In this document: piece by piece, positions 1-8,215 of the stretch
Layout: every line of letters begins with the position of its first letter
How positions within the stretch are numbered: the first letter of the stretch is position 1
DNA from: Chloroflexota bacterium
GTDB taxonomy: Bacteria > Chloroflexota > Anaerolineae > UBA1429
Assembly (NCBI GenBank): GCA_012513595.1
Contig: JAAZBY010000449.1
Span: forward strand, 1-18,733
DNA length: 18,733 nucleotides
Direction of reading: 5' to 3'
The notes under the pieces: generated by a model
The model's input: the letters and a program-made list of their open reading frames with translations, nothing else
Told to the model about the DNA's origin: nothing
Database searches by the model: none
Translations under genes and position numbers: made by a program

Positions 1-1254
<1,254 letters not shown>

Positions 1255-1293
1255 CGTGCAACCCTCTCTCGCGTCAACGCGCTTGACTGCTGA

Positions 1294-1313
1294 CAGTGGC
1301 GCCGTGGCCACTG
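1294..1313 (-). other. Short hairpin between hrcA and grpE
   Basis: A perfect 7-bp inverted repeat (CAGTGGC / GCCACTG, 6-base loop) sits directly after the hrcA stop codon in the hrcA-grpE spacer. It has no T-tract, so it is not a good terminator. It could mark an mRNA processing or stability element that separates hrcA from the more abundant grpE-dnaK message, but that is speculation, and a 7-bp stem can arise by chance in GC-rich DNA. Confidence 0.3.
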
Positions 1314-2363
1314 CTAAGAGCGCCCGTACAGGTCGTTGACCATGCTGTCCATCACTTGAGCGACATAGCGCACGGTCGATATGGCGCGTGCATAGGGCAG
1401 GCGCGTGGGGCCCATCACGCCCAGCACACCGCTGGCCAGCCCGCGGATTCCATAGGGAGACAGGACCAGGCTCACATCATCGAACTCGGGATAGTCCCCC
1501 TCTCCGCCGATGATCACCCGCACCCCGTTGGCCTTGAGCATGCCGGCCAGGATCGAGCGGAGCAGCCCGCCGTGTTCCATGACCTCGACGATGCGGCGGA
1601 ACTTGTCCGCCTCGACGAACTCGGGCTGCTCGAGCACGTTGACCAGCCCATCGCTATAGATGCGGCTCACGGCCTCCTCGTCCACGAGGCGCATCAGGCG
1701 GAGCACGCGCTCCACCACCTGGCGCTGCCATTCTGTCAGCCGCTCGAGGGCGGGGCTCTGCATCTGGGCGATATCGCTCTCCGACAGGTTATAGAACAGG
1801 TCGTTCAGCCTGTTGGACATGGCGCTGAGCTCGGTCTGCGGCAGGGCGTCATGCGTGGTGAGCATCTCCTGATGGATGCTGCCGTCCTGCAGGACGAGCA
1901 CCAGCAGGAACATCCCCTCGCTGACCGAGATGAGCTCCACATGCCGGTAGAGCGAGCTGGAGCCGCGCGGCGGCGTCACCAGCGAGGCGGCGCGTACCGT
2001 GTGCGCCAGGACGGCGGCCGTCAGTTCCATCCACTGGTCCAGGTCCAGCCGCAGCTGGTGGAACTGGTGGTGGATCATGCGCTGTTCGGGCGCCGGCAGA
2101 TCCGCATTGGTCATCAACTGCTCGACAAAGAAGCGATAGCCGGTGATGGTGGGCACGCGGCCCGCCGAGGTGTGCGGCTGAGACACCAGCCCCAGGTCCT
2201 CGAGGGCGACGAGCTCGTTGCGGATCGTCGCCGAGCTGACGCGCAGGGCCCCCAGATCACGCAGGGTGTTGGACCCCACGGGCGTGGCAGAGGCGACGTA
2301 CTCCCTGACTAGGACGGCCAGGATCTCACGTTGTCTCGGAGTAGGTTGGGCTCCTATAGGCAT
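1314..2363 (-). CDS. hrcA: Heat-inducible transcription repressor HrcA
   Basis: HrcA (349 residues, normal family length) represses heat-shock operons by binding CIRCE and is kept active by GroEL in the studied systems. The N-terminal winged helix shows the family's segments SSATIRNEL at residues 43-51 and HTSAGRVP at 64-71, followed by GYRFFV at 75-80. The remainder is the GAF-like and dimerisation region, ending with the GPTRLPYARAI-type segment common in HrcA C-termini. The ATG at 2361-2363 is preceded by a modest GGTGAG. It is the first gene of hrcA-grpE-dnaK and has two CIRCE sites with promoters directly upstream, so it represses its own operon. The identification is strong. Confidence 0.97.
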   Translation of the reverse strand: MPIGAQPTPRQREILAVLVREYVASATPVGSNTLRDLGALRVSSATIRNELVALEDLGLVSQPHTSAGRVPTITGYRFFVEQLMTNADLPAPEQRMIHHQFHQLRLDLDQWMELTAAVLAHTVRAASLVTPPRGSSSLYRHVELISVSEGMFLLVLVLQDGSIHQEMLTTHDALPQTELSAMSNRLNDLFYNLSESDIAQMQSPALERLTEWQRQVVERVLRLMRLVDEEAVSRIYSDGLVNVLEQPEFVEADKFRRIVEVMEHGGLLRSILAGMLKANGVRVIIGGEGDYPEFDDVSLVLSPYGIRGLASGVLGVMGPTRLPYARAISTVRYVAQVMDSMVNDLYGRS

Positions 2364-2396
2364 CTTTGTCTCACCGATCCGTTGCGCGCTGACCGC

Positions 2397-2423
2397 TTAG
2401 CAGTCCCAACGCTTGAGTGCTAG
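2397..2423. promoter_or_regulatory. CIRCE operator, hrcA-proximal
   Basis: The plus strand reads TTAGCAGTC-N9-GAGTGCTAG. This differs from the CIRCE consensus TTAGCACTC-N9-GAGTGCTAA by one base in each half. It begins one base downstream of the -10 box of the proximal hrcA promoter and covers its expected start point, 33 bases before the hrcA start codon. HrcA bound here would block the promoter directly. Confidence 0.93.
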
Positions 2424-2424
2424 C

Positions 2425-2453
2425 ATGATAGCATCGTTGCGCGTCCCTGTCAA
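2425..2453 (-). promoter_or_regulatory. Proximal hrcA operon promoter
   Basis: On the minus strand, TTGACA (2448-2453) and TATCAT (2425-2430) are separated by 17 bases, which is close to the sigma70 consensus. The expected start near 2418 falls inside the proximal CIRCE site. Confidence 0.75.
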
Positions 2454-2490
2454 GCGACAACCCACACTTTGCCGTGTTATGGTCAACTTA

Positions 2491-2517
2491 CTAGCACTCG
2501 GGGCGGCTGACTGCTAA
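2491..2517. promoter_or_regulatory. CIRCE operator, distal copy
   Basis: The plus strand reads CTAGCACTC-N9-GACTGCTAA. The two half-sites are the exact reverse complement of those in the proximal copy, so the two operators are mirror images with different 9-base spacers. It lies one base downstream of the -10 box of the distal hrcA promoter, the same geometry as the proximal module. It is also in the pepA upstream region but lies outside the likely pepA promoter. Confidence 0.9.
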
Positions 2518-2518
2518 G

Positions 2519-2546
2519 AGTGTAGGCCGATGCGCCCGCCTGTCAA
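2519..2546 (-). promoter_or_regulatory. Distal hrcA operon promoter
   Basis: On the minus strand, TTGACA (2541-2546) and TACACT (2519-2524) are separated by 16 bases and followed at once by the distal CIRCE site. This makes a second HrcA-controlled start for the hrcA operon, about 94 bases upstream of the first. Confidence 0.6.
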
Positions 2547-2583
2547 ATCCTTCCGCACATCCGGGGCGCCTGGCTGGGCGCGC

Positions 2584-2613
2584 TTGCCCTGCGGCGTGCC
2601 GCTGTGGTACGAT
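2584..2613 (+). promoter_or_regulatory. Likely pepA promoter
   Basis: TTGCCC (2584-2589), an 18-base spacer and TACGAT (2608-2613) form a plausible sigma70 promoter about 60 bases upstream of the pepA start codon. A 6-bp hairpin (CGCGCC / GGCGCG, 2635-2649) lies in the short leader. Confidence 0.45.
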
Positions 2614-2673
2614 TGCCCGGTTAGCCACATCCGTCGCGCCAGCGGCGCGGTGCACGCCCATCTGGGAGGAGAT

Positions 2674-4167
2674 ATGGATATTCGTGTGAGCAAGGACCCC
2701 CTGCGAAGTGTGGACGGCGATCTGCTGGCCGTCTTTGCCTTTGCCCAGCCGGAACCCCTCGGCCGAGCGGCGGCCGCCGTCGACGCCGCGCTGGGAGGCG
2801 CCATCAGCGAGTTGGGCCGCGCGGGAGACTGGTCCGGCAAGGCGGAGGAGACCAGCCTGCTGTATACCCGCGGTGCCCTCGGCGTGCGCCGCGTTCTGGT
2901 GGTGGGCATCGGCGCACGAAGCGCTTTTGGGCTGGAGGCGCTGCGGGTGGCTGCCGCTGCCTCGGCCAAGGTCGCGCGCAAGCTGCGCCTCACCAGCTAC
3001 TACGCCGCGCTGCCCCCGGCGGATGGGCTGGCCTACGACGATATGGCCCAGGCCGTGGTGGAGGGCGCGCTGCTGGGCGCCTATACCTTTACCGGGCACA
3101 AGACAGATGATGCTTCGGCCGGGCCGGCCCTGCGGGGGCTCACCGTCGTCTGCCGGCCCGCAGAGGCCTGTGCGGTGGCCGCCGGCGCCGAGCGCGGACG
3201 GATCATCGGTGAGGCGGTGACGATGGCCCGCGACCTGGCCAACGAGCCCGCCAACTACCTGACCCCCACCCTCCTCGCCGAGCAGGCCGAGGAGATCGCC
3301 AACGCCTGCGGGCTGCGGCATGAGGTGCTCGAAGAGGACGACATGGCCGAGCTGGGCATGGGCGCCCTGCTCGGGGTGGCCCAGGGCTCCGACGAACCGG
3401 CCAAGTTCATCATCCTGGAGCACAACGCCGACCGCGCCGACCTGGACACCTACGTGGTGGTCGGCAAGGGGATCACCTTCGACTCGGGCGGCATCTCGCT
3501 CAAGCCGTCCGACGGCATGGAGTGGATGAAGGACGACATGTCGGGCGCGGCCGTCACGCTCGGCGTGATGCAGGCCGTGGCGGCGCTGGACTTGCCGCTC
3601 CACGTCGTGGGCCTGATGCCCGCCACCGAGAACCTGCCCGGCGGGAGGGCCTACAAGCCCGGTGACGTGCTGAAGGCCATGAACGGGCTGACCATCGAGG
3701 TGGTCTCTACCGACGCCGAGGGACGGGTCATCCTGGCGGACGCCCTGGCCTATGCCGCCAAGTTCGCGCCCAAGGCCGTGGTCGACCTGGCCACGCTGAC
3801 GGGCGCCTGCGTCGTCGCCCTCGGGCACGTCGCCTCTGGCCTGCTGGCCAGCGACGACGCCCTCGCCGGCCAGCTGCTAGAGTCCTCGGCGCGCACCGGG
3901 GAAAAGATCTGGCGGCTGCCCCTGTTCGACGAGTATGTTGAGCAGATCAAGAGCGATGTGGCCGACGTCCGGAACACCGGCGGTCGCCCGGCGGGCACCA
4001 TCACCGGCGCCCTCTTCCTGCAGCGCTTCGCCGAGGGCTACCCCTGGGCGCACCTCGATATCGCCGGCACCGCCAAGGTGGACAGCGATCGTGGCTACGT
4101 CCTGAAGGGGGCCACCGGCCATGGCGTCCGGCTGCTGGTGGATTGGCTCCGCAGCCGGGTTGGCTAG
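2674..4167 (+). CDS. pepA: Leucyl aminopeptidase (M17 family)
   Basis: This cytosolic M17 metallo-aminopeptidase (497 residues) removes N-terminal residues from peptides, using two metal ions in a hexamer. The N-terminal regulatory domain spans roughly residues 1-165 and the catalytic domain 180-497. Metal and catalytic residues expected from E. coli PepA are visible: K265 and D270 in VGKGITFDSGG, K277, D288 in KDDMSGAA, and D347, E349 and R351 in STDAEGR. The signature NTDAEGR has Ser in place of Asn, a mild change. The frame extends 48 codons upstream to 2530, but that part is unlike the family and overlaps the promoter. The ATG at 2674 has GGGAGGAG just upstream. The gene diverges from the heat-shock operon; peptide recycling suits that neighbourhood, but the CIRCE sites appear to serve hrcA. 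Confidence 0.96.
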   Translation: MDIRVSKDPLRSVDGDLLAVFAFAQPEPLGRAAAAVDAALGGAISELGRAGDWSGKAEETSLLYTRGALGVRRVLVVGIGARSAFGLEALRVAAAASAKVARKLRLTSYYAALPPADGLAYDDMAQAVVEGALLGAYTFTGHKTDDASAGPALRGLTVVCRPAEACAVAAGAERGRIIGEAVTMARDLANEPANYLTPTLLAEQAEEIANACGLRHEVLEEDDMAELGMGALLGVAQGSDEPAKFIILEHNADRADLDTYVVVGKGITFDSGGISLKPSDGMEWMKDDMSGAAVTLGVMQAVAALDLPLHVVGLMPATENLPGGRAYKPGDVLKAMNGLTIEVVSTDAEGRVILADALAYAAKFAPKAVVDLATLTGACVVALGHVASGLLASDDALAGQLLESSARTGEKIWRLPLFDEYVEQIKSDVADVRNTGGRPAGTITGALFLQRFAEGYPWAHLDIAGTAKVDSDRGYVLKGATGHGVRLLVDWLRSRVG

Positions 4168-4176
4168 CAAACGCCG

Positions 4177-4212
4177 TCTGGAGCGCCGGGGCTGGGGTCC
4201 TGGCGCTCCGGA
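4177..4212 (+). terminator. Hairpin after pepA
   Basis: An inverted repeat with 11-bp arms (4177-4187 and 4202-4212, one G-T pair) contains the perfect core GGAGCGCC / GGCGCTCC around a 14-base loop, starting 9 bases after the pepA stop. No T-run follows, so its termination strength is uncertain. Confidence 0.45.
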
Positions 4213-4286
4213 CTCGTGACGTCGATCGATAGCAGATCGCCCGAGGCACGAGAGTTGCAGCGTCCCGGTAGCATCAGGGGGCGGCC

Positions 4287-4919
4287 ATGGGAGATCTGTT
4301 CCGCGCGAACCGTGGCTATCTCGTCGCGATCGTGACGGCGGTGGCGCTCTGGGGAGGCTACCGCCTGGTGGAGCGCTGGCCACGACCCGAGCCGGTGCTG
4401 ATCCTGCCGCCCGCCACGGCGACGGCCGCGCCGACGGAGACGGCCAGCCCGGCGCCAGTTCTGGTGCACGTCGTCGGGGCGGTGGTGCGGCCGGGGGTCT
4501 ACCTCCTGGCGCCGGGCAGCCGGCTGAACGACGCGGTGCTCGCTGCCGGTGGCCTGGCCGAGGGCGCCGACCCGGAACGGGTCAACCTGGCCGACTTCTT
4601 GCGGGACGCGCAGCAGATCTACGTCCCGCGCCTGGGGGCAACCCCGCCGCCCGGGCCCACGCCGATCGGCCGGGCGCCGGCGGCGGCCGTGGACGTGCAA
4701 CCCGCCGCGCAGCCGGGCGACGGGCAGGTCAACATCAACACCGCCTCACAGGCCGAGCTGGAGACCCTGCCCGGCATCGGGCCGGCCTATGCACAGAGGA
4801 TCATCGCCTACCGGGAGGCCCACGGCCCCTTCCAGCGCCTCGAGGATCTGCTGGAGGTCAGCGGCATCGGGCCGACGCGCTATAAACAGTTGGAAAGCCT
4901 GATCACCATCGGCCAGTAG
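4287..4919 (+). CDS. comEA: ComEA-like membrane-anchored DNA-binding protein
   Basis: This protein (210 residues) has the ComEA plan. Residues 9-25 form a single N-terminal membrane segment, followed by a Pro/Thr/Ala-rich linker (33-56). An SLBB-type domain lies at about 57-115 (HVVGAVVRPGVY). After a second proline-rich linker come tandem helix-hairpin-helix motifs at 149-208 (NINTASQAELETLPGIGPAYA and VSGIGP). ComEA proteins bind double-stranded DNA outside the membrane and hand it to the ComEC channel during natural transformation. No comEC is seen in the window, so competence itself is not shown. The ATG at 4287 has a G-rich Shine-Dalgarno stretch. The stop codon overlaps the ribosome-binding site of the next gene, so the two are probably co-translated. 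Confidence 0.88.
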   Translation: MGDLFRANRGYLVAIVTAVALWGGYRLVERWPRPEPVLILPPATATAAPTETASPAPVLVHVVGAVVRPGVYLLAPGSRLNDAVLAAGGLAEGADPERVNLADFLRDAQQIYVPRLGATPPPGPTPIGRAPAAAVDVQPAAQPGDGQVNINTASQAELETLPGIGPAYAQRIIAYREAHGPFQRLEDLLEVSGIGPTRYKQLESLITIGQ

Positions 4920-4927
4920 GAGGTACC

Positions 4928-5671
4928 ATGAAGGCAGAAGTGGTCCTGACCGTTGCAGAATCCAAGAGGCTCATCGCCAAAGGCGTGGCCAGCCTCTCGT
5001 TCATCAAGGAAAAGATGCAGAAGGGGATCATCGTGGTTACCACGGGGTCCACGAACGCCTACATCTATGAAGAGCTGACCGGCCGCACCATCGACCCCCG
5101 CGCCTATCTGACGGGCCGCACTACCCCGGCCAAGAGCAAGAACGCCTGGCAGGTGGAGCCCCTGGCGGACCTGGTCCTGGTGGACGGCAAGGCCGCCCCC
5201 GAACTGAACCGCTTTACCGCCCTGGAAAAGATGCAGCAGGGGGACGTGTACATCAAGGGGGCCAACGCGCTGAACTACGGCGTCGGCGTGGCCGGCATCT
5301 CCATCGGCCACCCCACCGGCGGAACCATCGGCGGGGCCATCGGCAGCATCATCGCCAAGAAACTACGCTTCCTGATCCCCGTTGGCCTGGAGAAGGAAGT
5401 GCCCTTTGATATCGCCGAGGCCAGCGCCCTGATCGCCGAGCCCGACGAGCGCATCGGCCAGATTCACTCCGTGTGGCCGGTGAGCGGCCTGATCTTCACC
5501 GAGATCGAAGCCCTGGAGGAGCTGTGCGGCGTGGACGCCTACCCCGTAGCGGCGGGGGGCGTGGCCGGCGCCGAGGGGGGCCTGCGTCTGCTCCTGACGG
5601 GCAGCGCCGAGGCGGTCCGCCAGGCCGTCGACCTGGTAGAGTCGATCCAAGGGGAACCGGCGATCAGCTAG
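4928..5671 (+). CDS. Conserved-looking protein of unknown function
   Basis: I do not recognise this 247-residue soluble protein. It starts 8 bases after comEA, and its GGAGGT site overlaps the comEA stop codon, so it is probably translated from the same message. Features that look conserved: ESKRLIAKG at 11-19; GIIVVTTGSTNAYIYEEL at 33-50, resembling the Gly-Ser-Thr loop of sugar-phosphate isomerase/CoA-transferase (ISOCOT) folds such as RpiA; KGANALN at 110-116; and the glycine-rich stretch GVGVAGISIGHPTGGTIGGA at 118-137, which looks like a phosphate- or nucleotide-binding loop. It has no signal peptide and no clear membrane span. The fold suggestion is a weak inference from one motif. It ends 16 bases before a strong terminator. 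The gene itself is secure because codon use, start site and coupling are all good. Confidence 0.85.
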   Translation: MKAEVVLTVAESKRLIAKGVASLSFIKEKMQKGIIVVTTGSTNAYIYEELTGRTIDPRAYLTGRTTPAKSKNAWQVEPLADLVLVDGKAAPELNRFTALEKMQQGDVYIKGANALNYGVGVAGISIGHPTGGTIGGAIGSIIAKKLRFLIPVGLEKEVPFDIAEASALIAEPDERIGQIHSVWPVSGLIFTEIEALEELCGVDAYPVAAGGVAGAEGGLRLLLTGSAEAVRQAVDLVESIQGEPAIS

Positions 5672-5687
5672 GCTGCGCGTAACGCGT

Positions 5688-5730
5688 GAGGCCCGGCCCC
5701 TACGTCCTCGAGACGTAGGGGCCGGGCCTC
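5688..5730. terminator. Bidirectional terminator hairpin
   Basis: A perfect 19-bp inverted repeat (arms 5688-5706 and 5712-5730, loop CTCGA) lies between convergent genes ending at 5671 and 5778. There is no long T-run on either side. The position and stem length strongly suggest it ends transcription in both directions. Confidence 0.8.
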
Positions 5731-5777
5731 ATGTCGTTTCCACTCAGCACGTGGCAGGGGCCTGCGCCCGGCCGCGG

Positions 5778-6806
5778 TTACGCGCTGGGATCGATGAGGA
5801 TCTTGCAGGCCTCGGTGGCCTGGTGCATCAGCTCCATCCCCTTATCAAGGTCCTTGAGGGGGAGGACGTGCGTGGCGGGCAGGTCCAGGTCGATCTTGCC
5901 GGTCGCGGCGATGGCGATCGACTGCTGAAAGTCCTCCTCCGCGCGGTAGACGCGGATGGGCATCATGTGCACTTCCTTGAACAGCAGCTTGGTGATGTCG
6001 ACGGTGGGGGGCGTCTTGGGCATGCCCACCTGGAGGATCTGTCCGCCGATGCGGGCCACCTCGACGGCGTCGTTGATGGTTGGCTGGGTGCCGGCCGTCT
6101 CAAACACCACCGGCACGCCGTTAGCGTCGGTGGCGTCGAGGATGGTCTGCACCGTGTTGGCCGACTTGACGTCGATCACGTCAAACCCAAGGTCCCGGGC
6201 GATCTCCAGGCGCTTGGGGCTCAGCTCGGCGACAAAGACGCGCCGGGCGCCGGCCAGGCGGGCGACCTGGGCCGTCAGGATGCCCACAGGCCCCGCGCCG
6301 AGGATAGCCGTCACGTCACCGACCTTGAGGTTAGAGACGCGCACAGCGTGCACCGCCACGGCCAGCGGCTCGATGACGGCAGCCTGCTTGAGGGTGACCG
6401 AGTCGGGCACCGGGCAGAGGGTGTACCAGGGCACGGCGGCGTATTCGGCAAAGCCGCCGTCCGAGTCGATGCCTACCAGTTTCAACGTGGAGCAGACGTG
6501 GGGGATCCCCGTCCGGCAGGCGTAGCAGACGCCGCAGGAGACCAGGGGATTGATGGCCACGCGCGTGCCGGCCGGGTAGGGTCCGCCGTTTGCGTCGACG
6601 ATGGTACCGGAGAACTCGTGGCTGGCCACCAGGGGCGCCTTGGCGCGCGGGTGCTTGCCGAGATAGATCATCATGTCGGTGCCACAGATGCCACCGTAGG
6701 CCACCTTGACCAGCGACTGCCCCGCTGCAGGCGTGGGGCGGTCAATCTCGGTGAAGCGGACCTTCTCCGGCCCCATCCACAGCGAGGCCTTCATCTTCTG
6801 AGCCAT
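5778..6806 (-). CDS. Zinc-dependent sugar/alcohol dehydrogenase (MDR family)
   Basis: This 342-residue medium-chain dehydrogenase probably oxidises a polyol, sugar acid or secondary alcohol with NAD. Catalytic zinc ligands are expected at C41 (GGICGTD), H63-E64 (SHEFSG) and E146 (EPLAV). The structural zinc site is complete, with cysteines at 91, 94, 97 and 105. The Rossmann motif GAGPVG is at 170-175, and an acidic residue (E194) ends the second strand, which favours NAD over NADP. The frame is open to 6857, but the ATG at 6806 has AGGAG nine bases upstream and begins like the family. It follows the enolase-superfamily gene by 72 bases on the same strand. This pairing recalls RspA/RspB of E. 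coli, where the dehydrogenase acts on hexonates. The substrate here is unknown; threonine or butanediol dehydrogenase are alternatives. Confidence 0.92.
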   Translation of the reverse strand: MAQKMKASLWMGPEKVRFTEIDRPTPAAGQSLVKVAYGGICGTDMMIYLGKHPRAKAPLVASHEFSGTIVDANGGPYPAGTRVAINPLVSCGVCYACRTGIPHVCSTLKLVGIDSDGGFAEYAAVPWYTLCPVPDSVTLKQAAVIEPLAVAVHAVRVSNLKVGDVTAILGAGPVGILTAQVARLAGARRVFVAELSPKRLEIARDLGFDVIDVKSANTVQTILDATDANGVPVVFETAGTQPTINDAVEVARIGGQILQVGMPKTPPTVDITKLLFKEVHMMPIRVYRAEEDFQQSIAIAATGKIDLDLPATHVLPLKDLDKGMELMHQATEACKILIDPSA

Positions 6807-6878
6807 TGCGTTCCACTCCTCTGCTTCTGATAGCACACCAACACATCCAAGAGACAATGGCGCCGGAGCGGCAGCGGC

Positions 6879-8021
6879 TCACTCGGCGCGGAAGCGCTCA
6901 AGCGCCCGTTCATCAACCTGTACGCCGAGCCCGGGCCCCTGGGGAACCAGCAGGCAGCCGTCTACCAGGGGGATCGGGCTGGTCAACGTCTCCTCGCGCA
7001 AGGGGTTCTCGGTACGGTCGTACTCGCAGAGCGGCGGCGATGGCGTCAGCGACGCGGGCTCGTCGGGCAGGGCGGCCAGCAGGTGCAGCGCCGCGGCCAG
7101 GGCCACGCCCGTGCCCCAGACGTGCGGCAGGCAGCGCACGTGCCAGGCCTGGCACAAGGCAGCGATCTTGGCCGTCTCCGAGATGCCCCCGGCCAGGGAA
7201 ATGTCGGGCTGGGCGATATCCACGGCGCCCCGGCTGACCAGTTCGCGGAAGCCGTAGCGGGTGAACTCTGCCTCGCCCCCGGCGATCGGCATGGGCAGCG
7301 CCTGCCGCACGGCGCGGTAGCCCTCCAGGTCCTCGGGCACTACCGGTTCCTCAAACCAGGCGATGCGCTGCGGGGCAATGGCCTGCCCCAGGGCGATGGC
7401 CCGCGGCACATCCAGGGCGTGGTTGGCGTCGACCATCAGGTCGATGCCGTCGCCGATGGCCTCGCGCACGGCGGCCACCGCGCGGATGTCGCGCTCCAGG
7501 CCAAAGCCGACCTTCATCTTGACCGCCGTGAACCCCTGTGCGACGTAGCTAGACGCCTCGCGGGCCAGCACGACGGGGAACTCCATCGAGGCGCGCGTGC
7601 GATACAGCCCCGTGGCGTAACAGCGCACCCGGTTCCGGAATGCCCCGCCCAGCAGGACGCTGACCGGCTGGCCGGTGGCCTGGCCCAGGATATCCCACAG
7701 AGCAATATCGATGCCGCTGATGGCCGCCGTCGTAAGCCCTTTCTGGCCATAGTCGCGCGTCCAGGAGTACAACTTGTCCCACACGACGGCGATGGCCAGC
7801 GCCTCCTCGCCGACGAGGAGCGGCTCAAAGACGCGTTCGATGAGGGCGGCCAGGGCCGGCCAGGCATCCGCACAGAACACCTCGCCCCAGCCCGTCAGGC
7901 CAGAGTCGGTCTCCACCTTGACGAGCAGCGCCGTGCGCTGGCGGACCCATTTGCCCGCGTAGGCAAAGGGCTCCCGCAGGGTGTGGCACAGCGGATGGGC
8001 GGAAAGGGTGCGAATCTTCAT
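6879..8021 (-). CDS. Enolase-superfamily sugar-acid dehydratase/racemase (mandelate racemase type)
   Basis: This 380-residue protein belongs to the mandelate racemase/muconate lactonizing group, which abstracts the proton alpha to a carboxylate, usually to dehydrate or epimerise sugar acids. The capping domain is at about 1-125 and the barrel follows. Visible active-site residues are the KxK pair K168/K170, metal ligands D198, E224 or E225 (in FEEP) and E250, and the His-Asp dyad D273 and H300 (PHVWGTG). KxK plus a His-Asp dyad places it in the mandelate racemase subgroup, not with mannonate dehydratases of the RspA/ManD kind. The ATG at 8021 has no clear Shine-Dalgarno. It is the first gene of a two-gene unit with the zinc dehydrogenase. 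The substrate cannot be read from sequence; a galactonate-, gluconate- or uronate-derived acid is plausible. Confidence 0.92.
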   Translation of the reverse strand: MKIRTLSAHPLCHTLREPFAYAGKWVRQRTALLVKVETDSGLTGWGEVFCADAWPALAALIERVFEPLLVGEEALAIAVVWDKLYSWTRDYGQKGLTTAAISGIDIALWDILGQATGQPVSVLLGGAFRNRVRCYATGLYRTRASMEFPVVLAREASSYVAQGFTAVKMKVGFGLERDIRAVAAVREAIGDGIDLMVDANHALDVPRAIALGQAIAPQRIAWFEEPVVPEDLEGYRAVRQALPMPIAGGEAEFTRYGFRELVSRGAVDIAQPDISLAGGISETAKIAALCQAWHVRCLPHVWGTGVALAAALHLLAALPDEPASLTPSPPLCEYDRTENPLREETLTSPIPLVDGCLLVPQGPGLGVQVDERALERFRAE

Positions 8022-8066
8022 GGCTGGTTCGGCGTATCGTCAGGGGCCGGCGGCTCCGCAGCGGAG

Positions 8067-8095
8067 AGTCTATCACAACGCCGCCGGGCCGGCAA
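8067..8095 (-). promoter_or_regulatory. Likely promoter of the enolase-dehydrogenase unit
   Basis: On the minus strand, TTGCCG (8090-8095) and TAGACT (8067-8072) are 17 bases apart, with the expected start about 40 bases before the ATG. The same TAGACT -10 box recurs before prs and parB. Confidence 0.5.
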
Positions 8096-8119
8096 GGCCA
8101 TCCGGCGGCTGAAGGGGGT

Positions 8120-8147
8120 TTGACAGGCTCAGCCGGTAGCCTACGAT
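8120..8147 (+). promoter_or_regulatory. Likely promoter of the nucleotidyltransferase-phosphomutase gene
   Basis: TTGACA (8120-8125), a 16-base spacer and TACGAT (8142-8147) form a good sigma70 promoter. A hairpin with GGGCGC / GCGCCC arms (8159-8180) lies near the 5' end of the expected transcript. Confidence 0.6.
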
Positions 8148-8215
8148 GGAGCCGTTGAGGGCGCCACGGGCCCTGCGCCCCGCGGCGTCCCCGCCCTACC
8201 CGAGGAGGTTTACAG

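Noticed and set aside
1296..2312. A 338-codon plus-strand frame opposite hrcA
   Set aside because: It mirrors hrcA in the antisense frame; composition is typical of a GC shadow and hrcA is unambiguous.
2491..2517. The distal CIRCE site as an operator of pepA
   Set aside because: No rightward promoter places its start inside this site, while a leftward TTGACA/TACACT pair has the same one-base geometry as the proximal module. The likely pepA promoter lies more than 60 bases away.
2491..3828. A 445-codon minus-strand open frame over pepA and the CIRCE region
   Set aside because: It is a shadow of pepA with low-complexity His/Gly/Gln-rich sequence and no recognisable start signal or motif.
4287..5671. 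A competence operon
   Set aside because: Only a ComEA-like gene is present; no comEC, comF or pilus genes appear in the window, so a full DNA-uptake system cannot be claimed.
5751..6830. A 359-codon plus-strand frame opposite the zinc dehydrogenase
   Set aside because: The dehydrogenase has complete zinc and NAD motifs on the other strand; this frame has none and is His/Gly/Asp-rich.
7083..8123. A 346-codon plus-strand frame opposite the enolase-superfamily gene
   Set aside because: It is an antisense shadow with no family features and covers a likely promoter region.
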